Positions 5,897 to 12,379 of a stretch of 25,288 bases of DNA are shown piece by piece. The translations under genes and the position numbers were made by a program. A model generated the notes under the pieces. It did no database searches, was not told the DNA's origin, and saw only the letters and a list, made by a program, of their open reading frames with translations. The DNA comes from DASYQV01 sp036005125 (GTDB taxonomy: Bacteria > Acidobacteriota > Vicinamibacteria > Vicinamibacterales > UBA2999): positions 1-25,288 of the forward strand of contig DASYQV010000007.1 in assembly GCA_036005125.1 (NCBI GenBank), given 5' to 3'. Position 1 is the stretch's first letter. Each line of letters opens with the position of its first letter.

Positions 5897-7888
5897 CTAC
5901 GCGCGCTCGCGAATGGCGACCGTCTCCGCCGCCTCCACTTGCCCGGAGCCCTGGGCTCTCGGGCCCGAATCCTTCCGGCGAACCTCGTCCAGCGCGTCGG
6001 TGATGAAGGCATCGATCGTGCGCGCACCGAGATCGCCGGCCGAGCGGCTCCGCACCGATACGGTGTGTTCGGCGGCCTCGCGGTCGCCGGTCACCAGCAT
6101 GTAGGGAATCTTCTGCAACTGCGCTTCCCGGATCTTAAAGCCAATCTTCTCGTGCCGATCGTCGAGCTCGACGCGAAGGCCCGCGGCCGCGATCTGGTCC
6201 TGGACGCGCCGTGCATGGTCGAGGTGGCGGTCCGAGATCGGTAACACGACCACCTGCACCGGCGCCAGCCATAACGGCCACGCACCCGCGAAATGCTCGA
6301 TGAGCAGCGCGATGAACCGCTCGAAGCTGCCATAGATTGCGCGATGGATCACGACCGGCCTATGCTCGGCATTGTCGGCGCCGATGTACTTCAGATCGAA
6401 GCGCTCGGGCATCGCGTAGTCGAGCTGGATCGTCGCGCACTGCCACTTGCGGCCGATCGCGTCGGTGACGTCGAAATCGATCTTCGGTCCGTAGAATGCG
6501 CCGTCGCCCTCGTTGATTGTGTACTGTTCGCCGACGGAGTCGAGCGCGCGCTTCAGCTCCGCCTCGGCATGGTTCCACCGCTCGATCGACCCGAGGAACT
6601 CCGGCGGCCGCGTCGACAGCTTCATCGTCGGCTTCATGCCGAAATCGCCGTAGACGCGCTGCACCAGGCGCAGCAGCGCGGTCACCTCGTCACCGATCTG
6701 CGATTCCATCACGAAGCAGTGCCCATCGTCCTGGCTGAACTGTCGGACGCGTGTCAGACCCGACAGTACGCCGGAAGCCTCGTTGCGATGGAGCGGCGTC
6801 TGCTCGTGATAGCGAATCGGCAGATCGCGGTAGCTTCGCATCTCGCTGCCGTAGATCAGATAGTGGCCGGGGCAGTTCATCGCCTTCAGGCCCATCTGCT
6901 CGCCTTCGGACTCCACCAGGAACATGTTCTCGCGGTAGTGGTACCAGTGGCCGGACGTTTCCCAGAGCGCCTTGTTGAAGATGATCGGCGCCCTCACTTC
7001 CACGTACCCCGCGGGGATCAGCACACTGCGCATGTAGTCGGCAAGGGTGTTCCAGAGAACGGTGCCCTTGGCGAGCCAGAAGGTCGCGCCCGGTGCCCAC
7101 GGATGGTGCATGAACAGTCGCTGATCGCGACCGATCTTGCGATGATCGCGCTTCTTCGCTTCCTCGACGCGGCGGAGGTGCTCCTGCAGCTCCTTCTCGC
7201 TGAAGAACGCCGTGCCGTAGATGCGCTGCATCGGCTGGTTCTTCGCATCGCCCTTCCAGTACGCGTTCGAGGTGTTCAACAGCTTGAACGCCTTGAGCCT
7301 GCCGGTCGAGGGCACATGCGGGCCGACGCAGAAGTCGACGAACGTGTCGCGATCCTTGATCGTGTAGCAGGACACCACGTCCTGGCCCGCGGTCTTCTCG
7401 TCGATCAACTGGACCTTCAGGGGCTCGCCCCGCGCGCTGAAGAAGCGCTTGGCCTCCTCGCGCGGCCAGATCTGACGCTCGTAGGGCAGATCCTGCTGGG
7501 CGAGATCGCGCATCTTCCGCTCGATCGCGTCGAGATCCTCCGGCACGAACGGACGCGGCACCACGAAGTCGTAGAAGAATCCCTCGTCGGTCGCCGGGCC
7601 GATGCCGCACTGGACGCCAGGGAAGAGATTGGTCACGGCTGCGGCCAGCAGGTGCGCCGTACTGTGACGATAGAGCGGCAGCGCCTCGGGGCTGTCCGGC
7701 GTGACGATACGGACTGCGGCATCCTCGTGCAGCGGATACGTCAGGTCGACCAGCCGATCGTTGACCACCGCCGCGAGGGCGGCCTTGGCGAGCCGCGGAG
7801 AGATGCCGGCCGCGATATCACCCGCGGCCGTACCCGCAGGCACAGGACGGCTGGATCCATCGGGCAAGGTGATGATGACGTGGCTCAT
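5897..7888 (-). CDS. thrS: Threonine-tRNA ligase
   Basis: Charges tRNA-Thr and edits mischarged Ser. The 663-aa protein starts at ATG 7888 (MSHVIITLPDGSSRPVPAG); the frame is open upstream but the extra 29 codons lie in palindromic intergenic sequence. Domains in order: TGS (1-61), second N-terminal editing domain with HSTAHLLAAAV and the SAD region (about 70-240), class II core (about 250-540), anticodon-binding HGTP domain (about 550-645). The zinc ligands appear as Cys in MNCPGHYL, His in QDDGHCF and His in VVIHRAIYGS. Motif 2 is TPLHRNEASGVLSGLTRVRQF. The last ~23 residues (from DSGPRAQGSGQVE) are an extra tail, partly encoded by a heptad-like inverted repeat at 5941-5972. I see no T-box leader upstream. 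Confidence 0.97.
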   Translation of the reverse strand: MSHVIITLPDGSSRPVPAGTAAGDIAAGISPRLAKAALAAVVNDRLVDLTYPLHEDAAVRIVTPDSPEALPLYRHSTAHLLAAAVTNLFPGVQCGIGPATDEGFFYDFVVPRPFVPEDLDAIERKMRDLAQQDLPYERQIWPREEAKRFFSARGEPLKVQLIDEKTAGQDVVSCYTIKDRDTFVDFCVGPHVPSTGRLKAFKLLNTSNAYWKGDAKNQPMQRIYGTAFFSEKELQEHLRRVEEAKKRDHRKIGRDQRLFMHHPWAPGATFWLAKGTVLWNTLADYMRSVLIPAGYVEVRAPIIFNKALWETSGHWYHYRENMFLVESEGEQMGLKAMNCPGHYLIYGSEMRSYRDLPIRYHEQTPLHRNEASGVLSGLTRVRQFSQDDGHCFVMESQIGDEVTALLRLVQRVYGDFGMKPTMKLSTRPPEFLGSIERWNHAEAELKRALDSVGEQYTINEGDGAFYGPKIDFDVTDAIGRKWQCATIQLDYAMPERFDLKYIGADNAEHRPVVIHRAIYGSFERFIALLIEHFAGAWPLWLAPVQVVVLPISDRHLDHARRVQDQIAAAGLRVELDDRHEKIGFKIREAQLQKIPYMLVTGDREAAEHTVSVRSRSAGDLGARTIDAFITDALDEVRRKDSGPRAQGSGQVEAAETVAIRERA
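5941..5972. repeat. Small inverted heptad-like repeat inside the 3' end of thrS
   Basis: GCCCGGAGCCC (5941-5951) is followed by TGGGCTCTCGGGC (5952-5964), its reverse complement apart from one extra base, and then by CCGAATCC. The units resemble those of loci A and D. The sequence is translated as part of the nonconserved C-terminal tail of ThrS. Confidence 0.5.
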
Positions 7889-7933
7889 TACGAAGCGGGA
7901 GAGCGGAAGAAGAGGAACACCAAGCTCAAAATT

Positions 7934-8036
7934 GCCCTTCGACTCGCCATGAACGAGGAGGCTCGCCCAGGGCATTCGACTCGGCCGAGGTCATGGCCTG
8001 CCATGAGCGAGGACGCGCAGCGTCCGAGTCGAATGG
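7934..8036. repeat. Nested palindromic element between tRNA-Val and thrS
   Basis: An outer perfect 12-base inverted repeat (CATTCGACTCGG 7973-7984, CCGAGTCGAATG 8024-8035) encloses two perfect small hairpins: TCATGGC-CT-GCCATGA (7991-8006) and GGACGC-GCA-GCGTCC (8011-8025). A further related segment, CCCTTCGACTCGCC with GGCTCGCCCAGGG, lies at 7935-7972. The outer arm overlaps the encoded CCA end of the tRNA gene. It could act in 3' processing or as a weak terminator, but no T run follows. The CTTCGAC...GTCGAAG style recurs at 11802-11840. Confidence 0.75.
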
Positions 8037-8110
8037 TAGGCGCGGGTGGACTCGAACCACTGACCTCCTCCGTGTCAGGGAGGCGCTCTAACCAACTGAG
8101 CTACGCGCCT
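8034..8110 (-). tRNA. tRNA-Val (anticodon GAC), CCA end encoded
   Basis: The minus strand folds as a complete cloverleaf. Acceptor arms are AGGCGCG and CGCGCCT with discriminator A and CCA encoded. The D stem is GCTC/GAGC, the anticodon stem CCTCC/GGAGG with loop CTGACAC, which puts anticodon GAC at positions 34-36 and reads GUC/GUU. The T loop is TTCGAGT. The T stem has one A-C mismatch at its base. It lies downstream of HU and upstream of thrS, all on the same strand, but the HU terminator separates it from HU. Confidence 0.96.
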
Positions 8111-8155
8111 GCATCTGTCAGGAATTCAGGCGTTAACCGGAACGGGAAGTATAAC

Positions 8156-8188
8156 AAAAAGGCCGGTTCCGCTGGAAGCAGACCGGCC
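8156..8188 (-). terminator. Rho-independent terminator of the HU gene
   Basis: On the minus strand GGCCGGT (8188-8182) pairs perfectly with ACCGGCC (8167-8161) around a 14-base loop, followed at once by TTTTTG. It lies 28 bases after the HU stop codon. Confidence 0.85.
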
Positions 8189-8216
8189 GTCCCGGCTGGC
8201 AAGAGGGGGCTCGCGT

Positions 8217-8489
8217 TTATCTGACCGCGTCCTTCAGCGCTTTGCCGGCCGTGAAGCGGACGACACGCCGCTTTGGAATCTTGATGGTCGCCCCGGTCTG
8301 AGGGTTCCGCGCCGTGCGCGCCTTGCGCTGGGCTGTCTTGAACGTGCCGAAGCCGACGAAGGTGATCGCGTCACCCTTCTTGAGCGACTTCGTGATGCCG
8401 TCGATCAGCGATTCGACCACGGCTGCCGCGCTCACCTTCGACAGTTCGGTGTCCCTGGCGATCTTGGCAATCAGTTCCTGTTTGTTCAT
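8217..8489 (-). CDS. hup: HU-family histone-like DNA-binding protein
   Basis: A 90-aa nucleoid protein that binds and bends DNA as a dimer. The family pattern is complete: MNKQELIAKIARDTELSK (helical body), VESLIDGITKSLKKGDAITFVGFGTF, the signature at the base of the arm GFGTFKTAQRKARTARNPQTG, and IKIPKRRVVRFTAGKALKD. Length and residues are standard, with nothing missing. It is a single-gene unit: a near-consensus promoter lies at 8560-8588, AGGAGATC is placed seven bases before the ATG, and a strong terminator follows. IHF alpha/beta are alternatives, but the arm sequence fits HU. Confidence 0.96.
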   Translation of the reverse strand: MNKQELIAKIARDTELSKVSAAAVVESLIDGITKSLKKGDAITFVGFGTFKTAQRKARTARNPQTGATIKIPKRRVVRFTAGKALKDAVR

Positions 8490-8559
8490 CGAGATCTCCT
8501 GACAGAGGCGTCCGTGCGCGGGAGAGCGTCAGGCGCGCGGAGCAGAGTGAACGCGTGCG

Positions 8560-8588
8560 GTTATACGCGACGCCCCAGGAGGTGTCAA
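8560..8588 (-). promoter_or_regulatory. Near-consensus sigma70 promoter for HU
   Basis: On the minus strand a perfect TTGACA (8588-8583) and TATAAC (8565-8560) are separated by exactly 17 bases. Transcription would start near 8553, giving a leader of about 65 bases. This is the best promoter in the window. Confidence 0.85.
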
Positions 8589-8650
8589 GGCGCTCACGGA
8601 CAAAAATACCTTCCTCGCGCGGAGCAGCGCGGGACGGCCCGGTGTGCCTT

Positions 8651-9820
8651 CTACGCTGCCTTCTTCTGCGCGAAGTATTCGAGCGCGCGCTGAAGAGCGG
8701 TGTCGGTGGCGGGCGGCTCGCTGCCGAACTCGACCTCAGGCTGATCGACCTCGATGTCGGGCAGGAGCCCCTTCTCGTGGAGCGGGTTGCCGGCAGGCGT
8801 CAGATATCGCAGATGTGAGAGCAACAGGGCACTGCCGTCGGGGAGCTTGACGAGCCGCTGCCGCGAGGCGCGTCCGAAGGTTCGCCCACCGACGAGCTCC
8901 GCGCGGGCGTTGCCCTTGAGCGCCGCCGCGAAAACCTCCGCCGAGCCGGACGTGCCGGAGTCCACGAGCAGCACGACCGGCGCCTCGATCGCGCCTTCGT
9001 TCGCCTGGGCCGGCACGCTCTCTCGATGGTCGCCCTTGGTCTGACGAATCGTCAGCGTGCCCGACTTCACGAACAGCCTGGCTGTGGCGATGCCGTCATC
9101 GATATCGCCGCGCGCCGTGCCGCGAACGTCGATCACATATCGTTTCGCGCCGGTCTTCGTAAGCGCTTCGAAGCTCTGCTTCACCAGCGTGGGCGTCTGC
9201 CGGGAGATTTCGGCGATGCGAATGTACCCGGTGGCGGCGTCGGCCATGCGTGAGGTCAATTCCGCCGCGCGAGTGCGTTCGCGGACGAGGTCGACGACAT
9301 GTGGATCGGCGGCGTTTCCGCGGATGACGAGCAGGGACACCTTGGTGCCAGGAGCCCCGCGCAGCAGCCGCATCCCTTCGAACGCCGACAGATCGCGCGT
9401 GGGCCGGTTGTCGATGCGCCGCACATAATCGCCCGTGCGGAGCCCCGCTTTGGCGGCGGGAGACCCGTCTCGCGCGGAAATCACGCGCAGGTAGTACTGG
9501 CGGGTGAGCTCGATGCCCACGTCGCCCGCCCCGCCCTCATCGTTCGATTCAACGTTCCTGACCAGGATCGGCGTGAGGTACGCGCTGTCGGCGTCGAGCC
9601 CGTCGGCAAGGCCGTTCATCGCGCCTTTCATGGCGCGATTCACGTCGACCTCTTCCACGTAGTTGTTCAAGACCAGGGAGACGACGTCCTCGAAGACCCG
9701 CAGGTGTTGATATGTCTCATCACGTGTCATCGCCTGACCGAGAAAACCGCCGACGATGGCGAAGGCAATGACCGGCGTGGAGATAACGAGGACGAAGAAG
9801 CGGGTCCTGGAGGTCATCAA
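8651..9820 (-). CDS. S41-family (CtpA-like) PDZ protease homologue with altered catalytic site
   Basis: A 389-aa protein with an N-terminal membrane anchor (FFVLVISTPVIAFAIVGGFLG, residues 8-28), an N-terminal helical region, a PDZ domain (about 98-175) and an S41 peptidase domain (about 190-360). It would sit on the outer face of the inner membrane. In active CtpA/Tsp enzymes the catalytic Ser lies in a SASASE block and the Lys in TFGKG. Here the blocks read DSGTSGSAEVF (287-297) and GRTFGRAS (312-319): the Lys is Arg317, and the usual Ser column appears to be Gly with serines on either side. The usual DLRNNPGG block is also degenerate (DVRGTARGD). It follows an EnvC-like gene, as CtpA often does in envelope operons. 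It may be inactive or use a shifted Ser. Confidence 0.88.
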   Translation of the reverse strand: MMTSRTRFFVLVISTPVIAFAIVGGFLGQAMTRDETYQHLRVFEDVVSLVLNNYVEEVDVNRAMKGAMNGLADGLDADSAYLTPILVRNVESNDEGGAGDVGIELTRQYYLRVISARDGSPAAKAGLRTGDYVRRIDNRPTRDLSAFEGMRLLRGAPGTKVSLLVIRGNAADPHVVDLVRERTRAAELTSRMADAATGYIRIAEISRQTPTLVKQSFEALTKTGAKRYVIDVRGTARGDIDDGIATARLFVKSGTLTIRQTKGDHRESVPAQANEGAIEAPVVLLVDSGTSGSAEVFAAALKGNARAELVGGRTFGRASRQRLVKLPDGSALLLSHLRYLTPAGNPLHEKGLLPDIEVDQPEVEFGSEPPATDTALQRALEYFAQKKAA

Positions 9821-9835
9821 TAACTCCCTCGAAAC

Positions 9836-9879
9836 CGTGAATGCGTGCGCGGGTCTTCAGACCCGCGCACGCATTCACG
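9836..9879. repeat. Perfect 20-bp palindrome between the EnvC-like and S41 genes
   Basis: CGTGAATGCGTGCGCGGGTC (9836-9855) and its exact reverse complement (9860-9879) are separated by TTCA. The core GGGTCTTCAGACCC resembles the core of the 22.7-kb and 25.1-kb palindromes. No T run follows on either strand, so I list it as a repeat. It fills most of the 68-base gap. Confidence 0.85.
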
Positions 9880-9888
9880 CGCCGCAAC

Positions 9889-11091
9889 TCAGCGAGGCTT
9901 CAGCCATTGTACCGGATCAACAGAGTGACCGTCGACGCGCATCTCGAAGTAAAGCGCAGGCGCGCCGGATGGCGCCGTGCCCACGCGTCCAAGCTGATCG
10001 CCCGCCTCCACCCGTTGCCCTCGCTCGACCGAGGCCGCGGACAGGTAGCCATAGAGCGTGTACTGGTTGGCCCCGTGATCAACGATGACCAGCGTACCGT
10101 AACCGACGAATGCGTCCGCGTACCCGACCGTGCCCGGGTGCACCGCGCGGAGGGGTGTCCCGAGAGGCGCCCCGATCTCGATGCCGTGACTGCCTCCCTC
10201 TTTCGTCTGCTGGCCGGACGATTGCCCGAATCGGCGGGCGACCCGGCCGATCACTGGCCAGTCGAGTGCGCCACGAAACGGTCCGAGCGGCACACTGACC
10301 TGCTCCACGCTCCGCCCCGCGGCGAGGTCGGACACCGCCTGCGCCAGCCGCGACTGCGCCAGCTGCAGCTCACCGGCGAACTGCGCAGTCAGGTCGCGGC
10401 GCTTGTCGATTCTGGCCATGAGCGCGGTTCGCGCTGCGATGGCACGCTCCGCCGCCGCGCGCGCCTTTTCCGCCGTGGCCTCGGTTGACTGCAGCTCGCG
10501 CGTCCGTGCCTCGAGCGCTTCGCGCTCGGTCCGCAACGCCGCGAGGGTTTCGCGATGTTCGGCCACGCGGCGCTCATTGATGTGCGCGAGAGCCGAGACG
10601 GCGCGGGTTGCCCGGCCGAACTCTCGCAGGTCGCGCACGTTCAACAGCATCCGCGTGTAGCCGCCGCGCCCCTGCTTATACATCTCGGCCAGCCGTGCCT
10701 GGAGGTCGGGCAGCGAGGCCACGCGCTCCTGCTCGAGCTTTGCCAGACGGTCGGTGGTTGCCTCGAGTGCTGCCTGTGCCGCAGCGACCTGGGCCGCTGC
10801 CTGCGTGAGTCGCTCCTTCTGGATGTCTCGCTCGATCTCGAGCTTCCGCAGGTCGCCCACGAGCGTCTGCGCCTCACGGGCCAGTTGGTCTGCCTCGCTC
10901 TGCAGCGCCCGGATGCGCTCCGCCACGCGCCTGGCAAGTGCCTCGGTCCTGGCGCGGTCGGGCGCCTGACCCATCAGCCGCGAGCCGGCCGCCGGCAGCA
11001 GGACGCAGGCAATCGTCAGCAGGCAACAGGCAGCAAGCCGCTGCCGGCCGCCTGCTGCCCGCTGCCGGCTTTCAGAAGAGCGGCTTTCCAT
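9889..11091 (-). CDS. EnvC-like murein hydrolase activator (coiled coil plus degenerate LytM/M23 domain)
   Basis: A 400-aa secreted protein: signal peptide (about 1-42), a long coiled coil (about 45-260, with many Glu/Arg/Leu/Ala heptads) and a C-terminal LytM-type domain (about 290-398). Active M23 enzymes use an HxxxD pair and an HxH pair. Here the first block is GGSHGIEIGAP without the Asp, the second LYFEMR instead of LHFE, and a third YGYL instead of YAHL, so zinc binding is lost as in EnvC and NlpD. Such proteins activate amidases for septum splitting. The signal peptide (residues 8-34) is encoded entirely by heptad repeats. The start ATG overlaps the 3' end of the upstream phosphodiesterase remnant by 20 bases. 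A later ATG at 10974 would lose the signal peptide. Confidence 0.9.
   Translation of the reverse strand: MESRSSESRQRAAGGRQRLAACCLLTIACVLLPAAGSRLMGQAPDRARTEALARRVAERIRALQSEADQLAREAQTLVGDLRKLEIERDIQKERLTQAAAQVAAAQAALEATTDRLAKLEQERVASLPDLQARLAEMYKQGRGGYTRMLLNVRDLREFGRATRAVSALAHINERRVAEHRETLAALRTEREALEARTRELQSTEATAEKARAAAERAIAARTALMARIDKRRDLTAQFAGELQLAQSRLAQAVSDLAAGRSVEQVSVPLGPFRGALDWPVIGRVARRFGQSSGQQTKEGGSHGIEIGAPLGTPLRAVHPGTVGYADAFVGYGTLVIVDHGANQYTLYGYLSAASVERGQRVEAGDQLGRVGTAPSGAPALYFEMRVDGHSVDPVQWLKPR
10991..11069. repeat. Heptad inverted repeat locus F, coding for the EnvC-like signal peptide
   Basis: On the plus strand eleven 7-base units run without a break: GCCGGCA, GCAGGAC, GCAGGCA, ATCGTCA, GCAGGCA, ACAGGCA, GCAAGCC, then in the opposite sense GCTGCCG, GCCGCCT, GCTGCCC, GCTGCCG. 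The architecture matches the intergenic loci, but this one lies in the 5' coding part of a gene. Confidence 0.8.
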
Positions 11092-11760
11092 CGATGTCGT
11101 TCGGGATCGCCACGCCGAAATACTTGAGGACGGTCGGAGCGACGTCGATCATCCTCGGGGCCCCGCCTTCGATCTTCCGGCTCGAGACGAGCACGCCGGC
11201 AATTGTCCGGTAGTCGTACGCTGCGTGGTCGCCGCTCCACTTCTTCATGTTCGGGTAGACGATCCCCGGCGGGGATCCTCCCAGCGTCGTCTGCCACGAC
11301 ACGCGGTAGCCGTCTTCCAGGCCGACCTGCAGATCCGCCGCGTTACCGAGGAACGGTCCGGAGTAGACGTCATCGCGCTTGTAGACGGCTCGAACGATCC
11401 GGGTGTGGCTGGTGGGATCGCGCAGCTCGAGGAGATCTTTCGACAGCTGCTCGGCGAGCCGGGTGTACTCGTCGCGGCTGACAATGCCCTCGCCTTCGCG
11501 TCCCTGGAGGTTGAAGTAGATCTGCCCGAGCCCCATCGCGAGTGCGTTGTCTCGAGCCGGTAAAGCCCGCCTTGTTCGATCAGTCGCGCGATGTTGGGCA
11601 GCCTGCCCCGTGCCACCCATCGCTCGAGCAGCGTCGGGTCCATCCCATCGAAGCCGAGAATCACTAATTTCTGCGTGTGCCGACCCGCCTCGGGAGGCAT
11701 CCGGCACGCCGCGGCGGCCAACAGGAAAGTAACGGCCAGGCTGAGAAGCCGTCGCGTCAA
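11072..11760 (-). pseudogene. Broken lipoprotein phosphodiesterase (AlkP superfamily) gene: internal deletion plus frameshift
   Basis: The first frame starts at TTG 11760 with a lipoprotein signal (LLAAAAC lipobox) and the N-terminal metal-site block KLVILGFDGMDPTLLERW of type I phosphodiesterase / nucleotide pyrophosphatase proteins. It makes sense to about residue 72 (YRLETT). At about 11545 the homology jumps to another frame with the C-terminal part of the same family: ALAMGLGQIYFNLQGREG, GYRVSWQTTLGG, KKWSGDHAAYDY and the end VAIPNDIDGKPLF. Relatives are about 500-560 aa, so roughly 250-300 central codons are missing and the two ends are out of frame. This is a deletion pseudogene or an assembly error. 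The 235-aa open frame from 11779 has a nonsense N-terminal third. Confidence 0.8.
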
Positions 11761-11788
11761 ATTTCACTCGGGTTAGCACGGTGTCCTT

Positions 11789-11840
11789 GGGCGCGCTGCG
11801 CCCTTCGACTTGTGCTCAAGGCGTCCCGAGCACGTCGAGG
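11789..11840. repeat. Imperfect hairpins of the CTTCGAC type upstream of ruvX
   Basis: GGGCG (11789-11793) pairs with CGCCC (11799-11803). CCTTCGACTTGTGCTC (11802-11817) pairs imperfectly with GAGCACGTCGAGG (11828-11840). The second hairpin is of the same style as the element next to tRNA-Val. Confidence 0.5.
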
Positions 11841-11843
11841 CAC

Positions 11844-11912
11844 GCGCGCCTAGGCCGTCATGCGGTTCAACGGGGGGGAACAAACTTCACGTTCGGGGCC
11901 GCATAACGGTCT
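11844..11912. repeat. Inverted pair of a dispersed ~28-bp motif upstream of ruvX
   Basis: The plus-strand copy 11844-11872 contains GCGCGCCTAG, CCGTCATGCGGTT and CAACG. A minus-strand copy at 11888-11912 reads GACCGTTATGCGGCCCC then GAACG. A third copy lies at 25234-25265. The inverted pair is about 15 bases apart and ends just before the ruvX -10-like box. Confidence 0.6.
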
Positions 11913-11916
11913 TGAT

Positions 11917-11922
11917 TATACT
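11917..11922 (+). promoter_or_regulatory. Possible -10 box (TATACT) for ruvX
   Basis: TATACT lies ten bases before the ruvX ATG. A -35 box is not clear (TTCGGG at 11892-11897, spacing 19). If used, the transcript would begin almost at the start codon. Weak evidence. Confidence 0.3.
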
Positions 11923-11931
11923 CGCTGAGGG

Positions 11932-12357
11932 ATGCGCATCGTGGGACTCGACATTGGCCAACGACGAATTGGCGTGGCCGTGAGCGATGCGACACGTACG
12001 CTGGCGCGGCCATTGACAGTGTTGACGCGTCCGGTATCAGACGAGCACGCCGTTGCGCTCGTCGCGAGCGAGATCGCGCGTCTGGCTACTGAAGAGGATG
12101 GCATCGAGGCGATCGTCGTCGGTCTGCCGCGACGCCTCGACGGCTCACCGAACGAGCTGACGCAGCCGGTTCAGGCCTTCGCGGACGCGCTGCGAGCGCG
12201 CACGTCGCTCCCTGTCGCGCTGCAGGACGAGCGGCTGTCGAGCCGCGAGGCGGAGAGCCGCCTGGCCCTCCGGGAGAAAGACTGGCGCGTCCGCAGGCAG
12301 CGGCTCGATGCAGCTGCCGCGGCCGTTATCTTGCAGGATTATCTGGACGCTCATTGA
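11932..12357 (+). CDS. ruvX: RuvX/YqgF-type RNase H-fold nuclease (pre-16S rRNA processing)
   Basis: A 141-aa cytoplasmic protein of the YqgF family, implicated in maturing the 5' end of 16S rRNA and formerly called a Holliday-junction resolvase. It opens with MRIVGLDIGQRRIGVAVSD, carrying the catalytic Asp7 in the RNase H fold. It contains IVVGLPRRLDGSPNE, then LQDERLSSREAESRL with a conserved Glu, and RLDAAAAAVILQDYLD with the last acidic residue. Length is standard. GAGGG lies directly before the ATG, so a start three codons later at GTG is possible. mltG follows after 22 bases, and the ruvX-mltG pair is common in bacteria. Confidence 0.95.
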   Translation: MRIVGLDIGQRRIGVAVSDATRTLARPLTVLTRPVSDEHAVALVASEIARLATEEDGIEAIVVGLPRRLDGSPNELTQPVQAFADALRARTSLPVALQDERLSSREAESRLALREKDWRVRRQRLDAAAAAVILQDYLDAH

Positions 12358-12379
12358 CGCCACGTCATCAGCACTTCTG

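Noticed and set aside
7889..8033. T-box leader upstream of thrS
   Set aside because: No T-box core or specifier-like stem is visible; the region is an inverted repeat next to tRNA-Val.
9836..9879. Rho-independent terminator
   Set aside because: The stem is perfect but no T run follows on either strand, and the core matches a dispersed palindrome family.
11072..11779. Intact 235-aa protein
   Set aside because: Its first ~78 residues are out-of-frame translation of a phosphodiesterase lipoprotein start; only the rest has family motifs.
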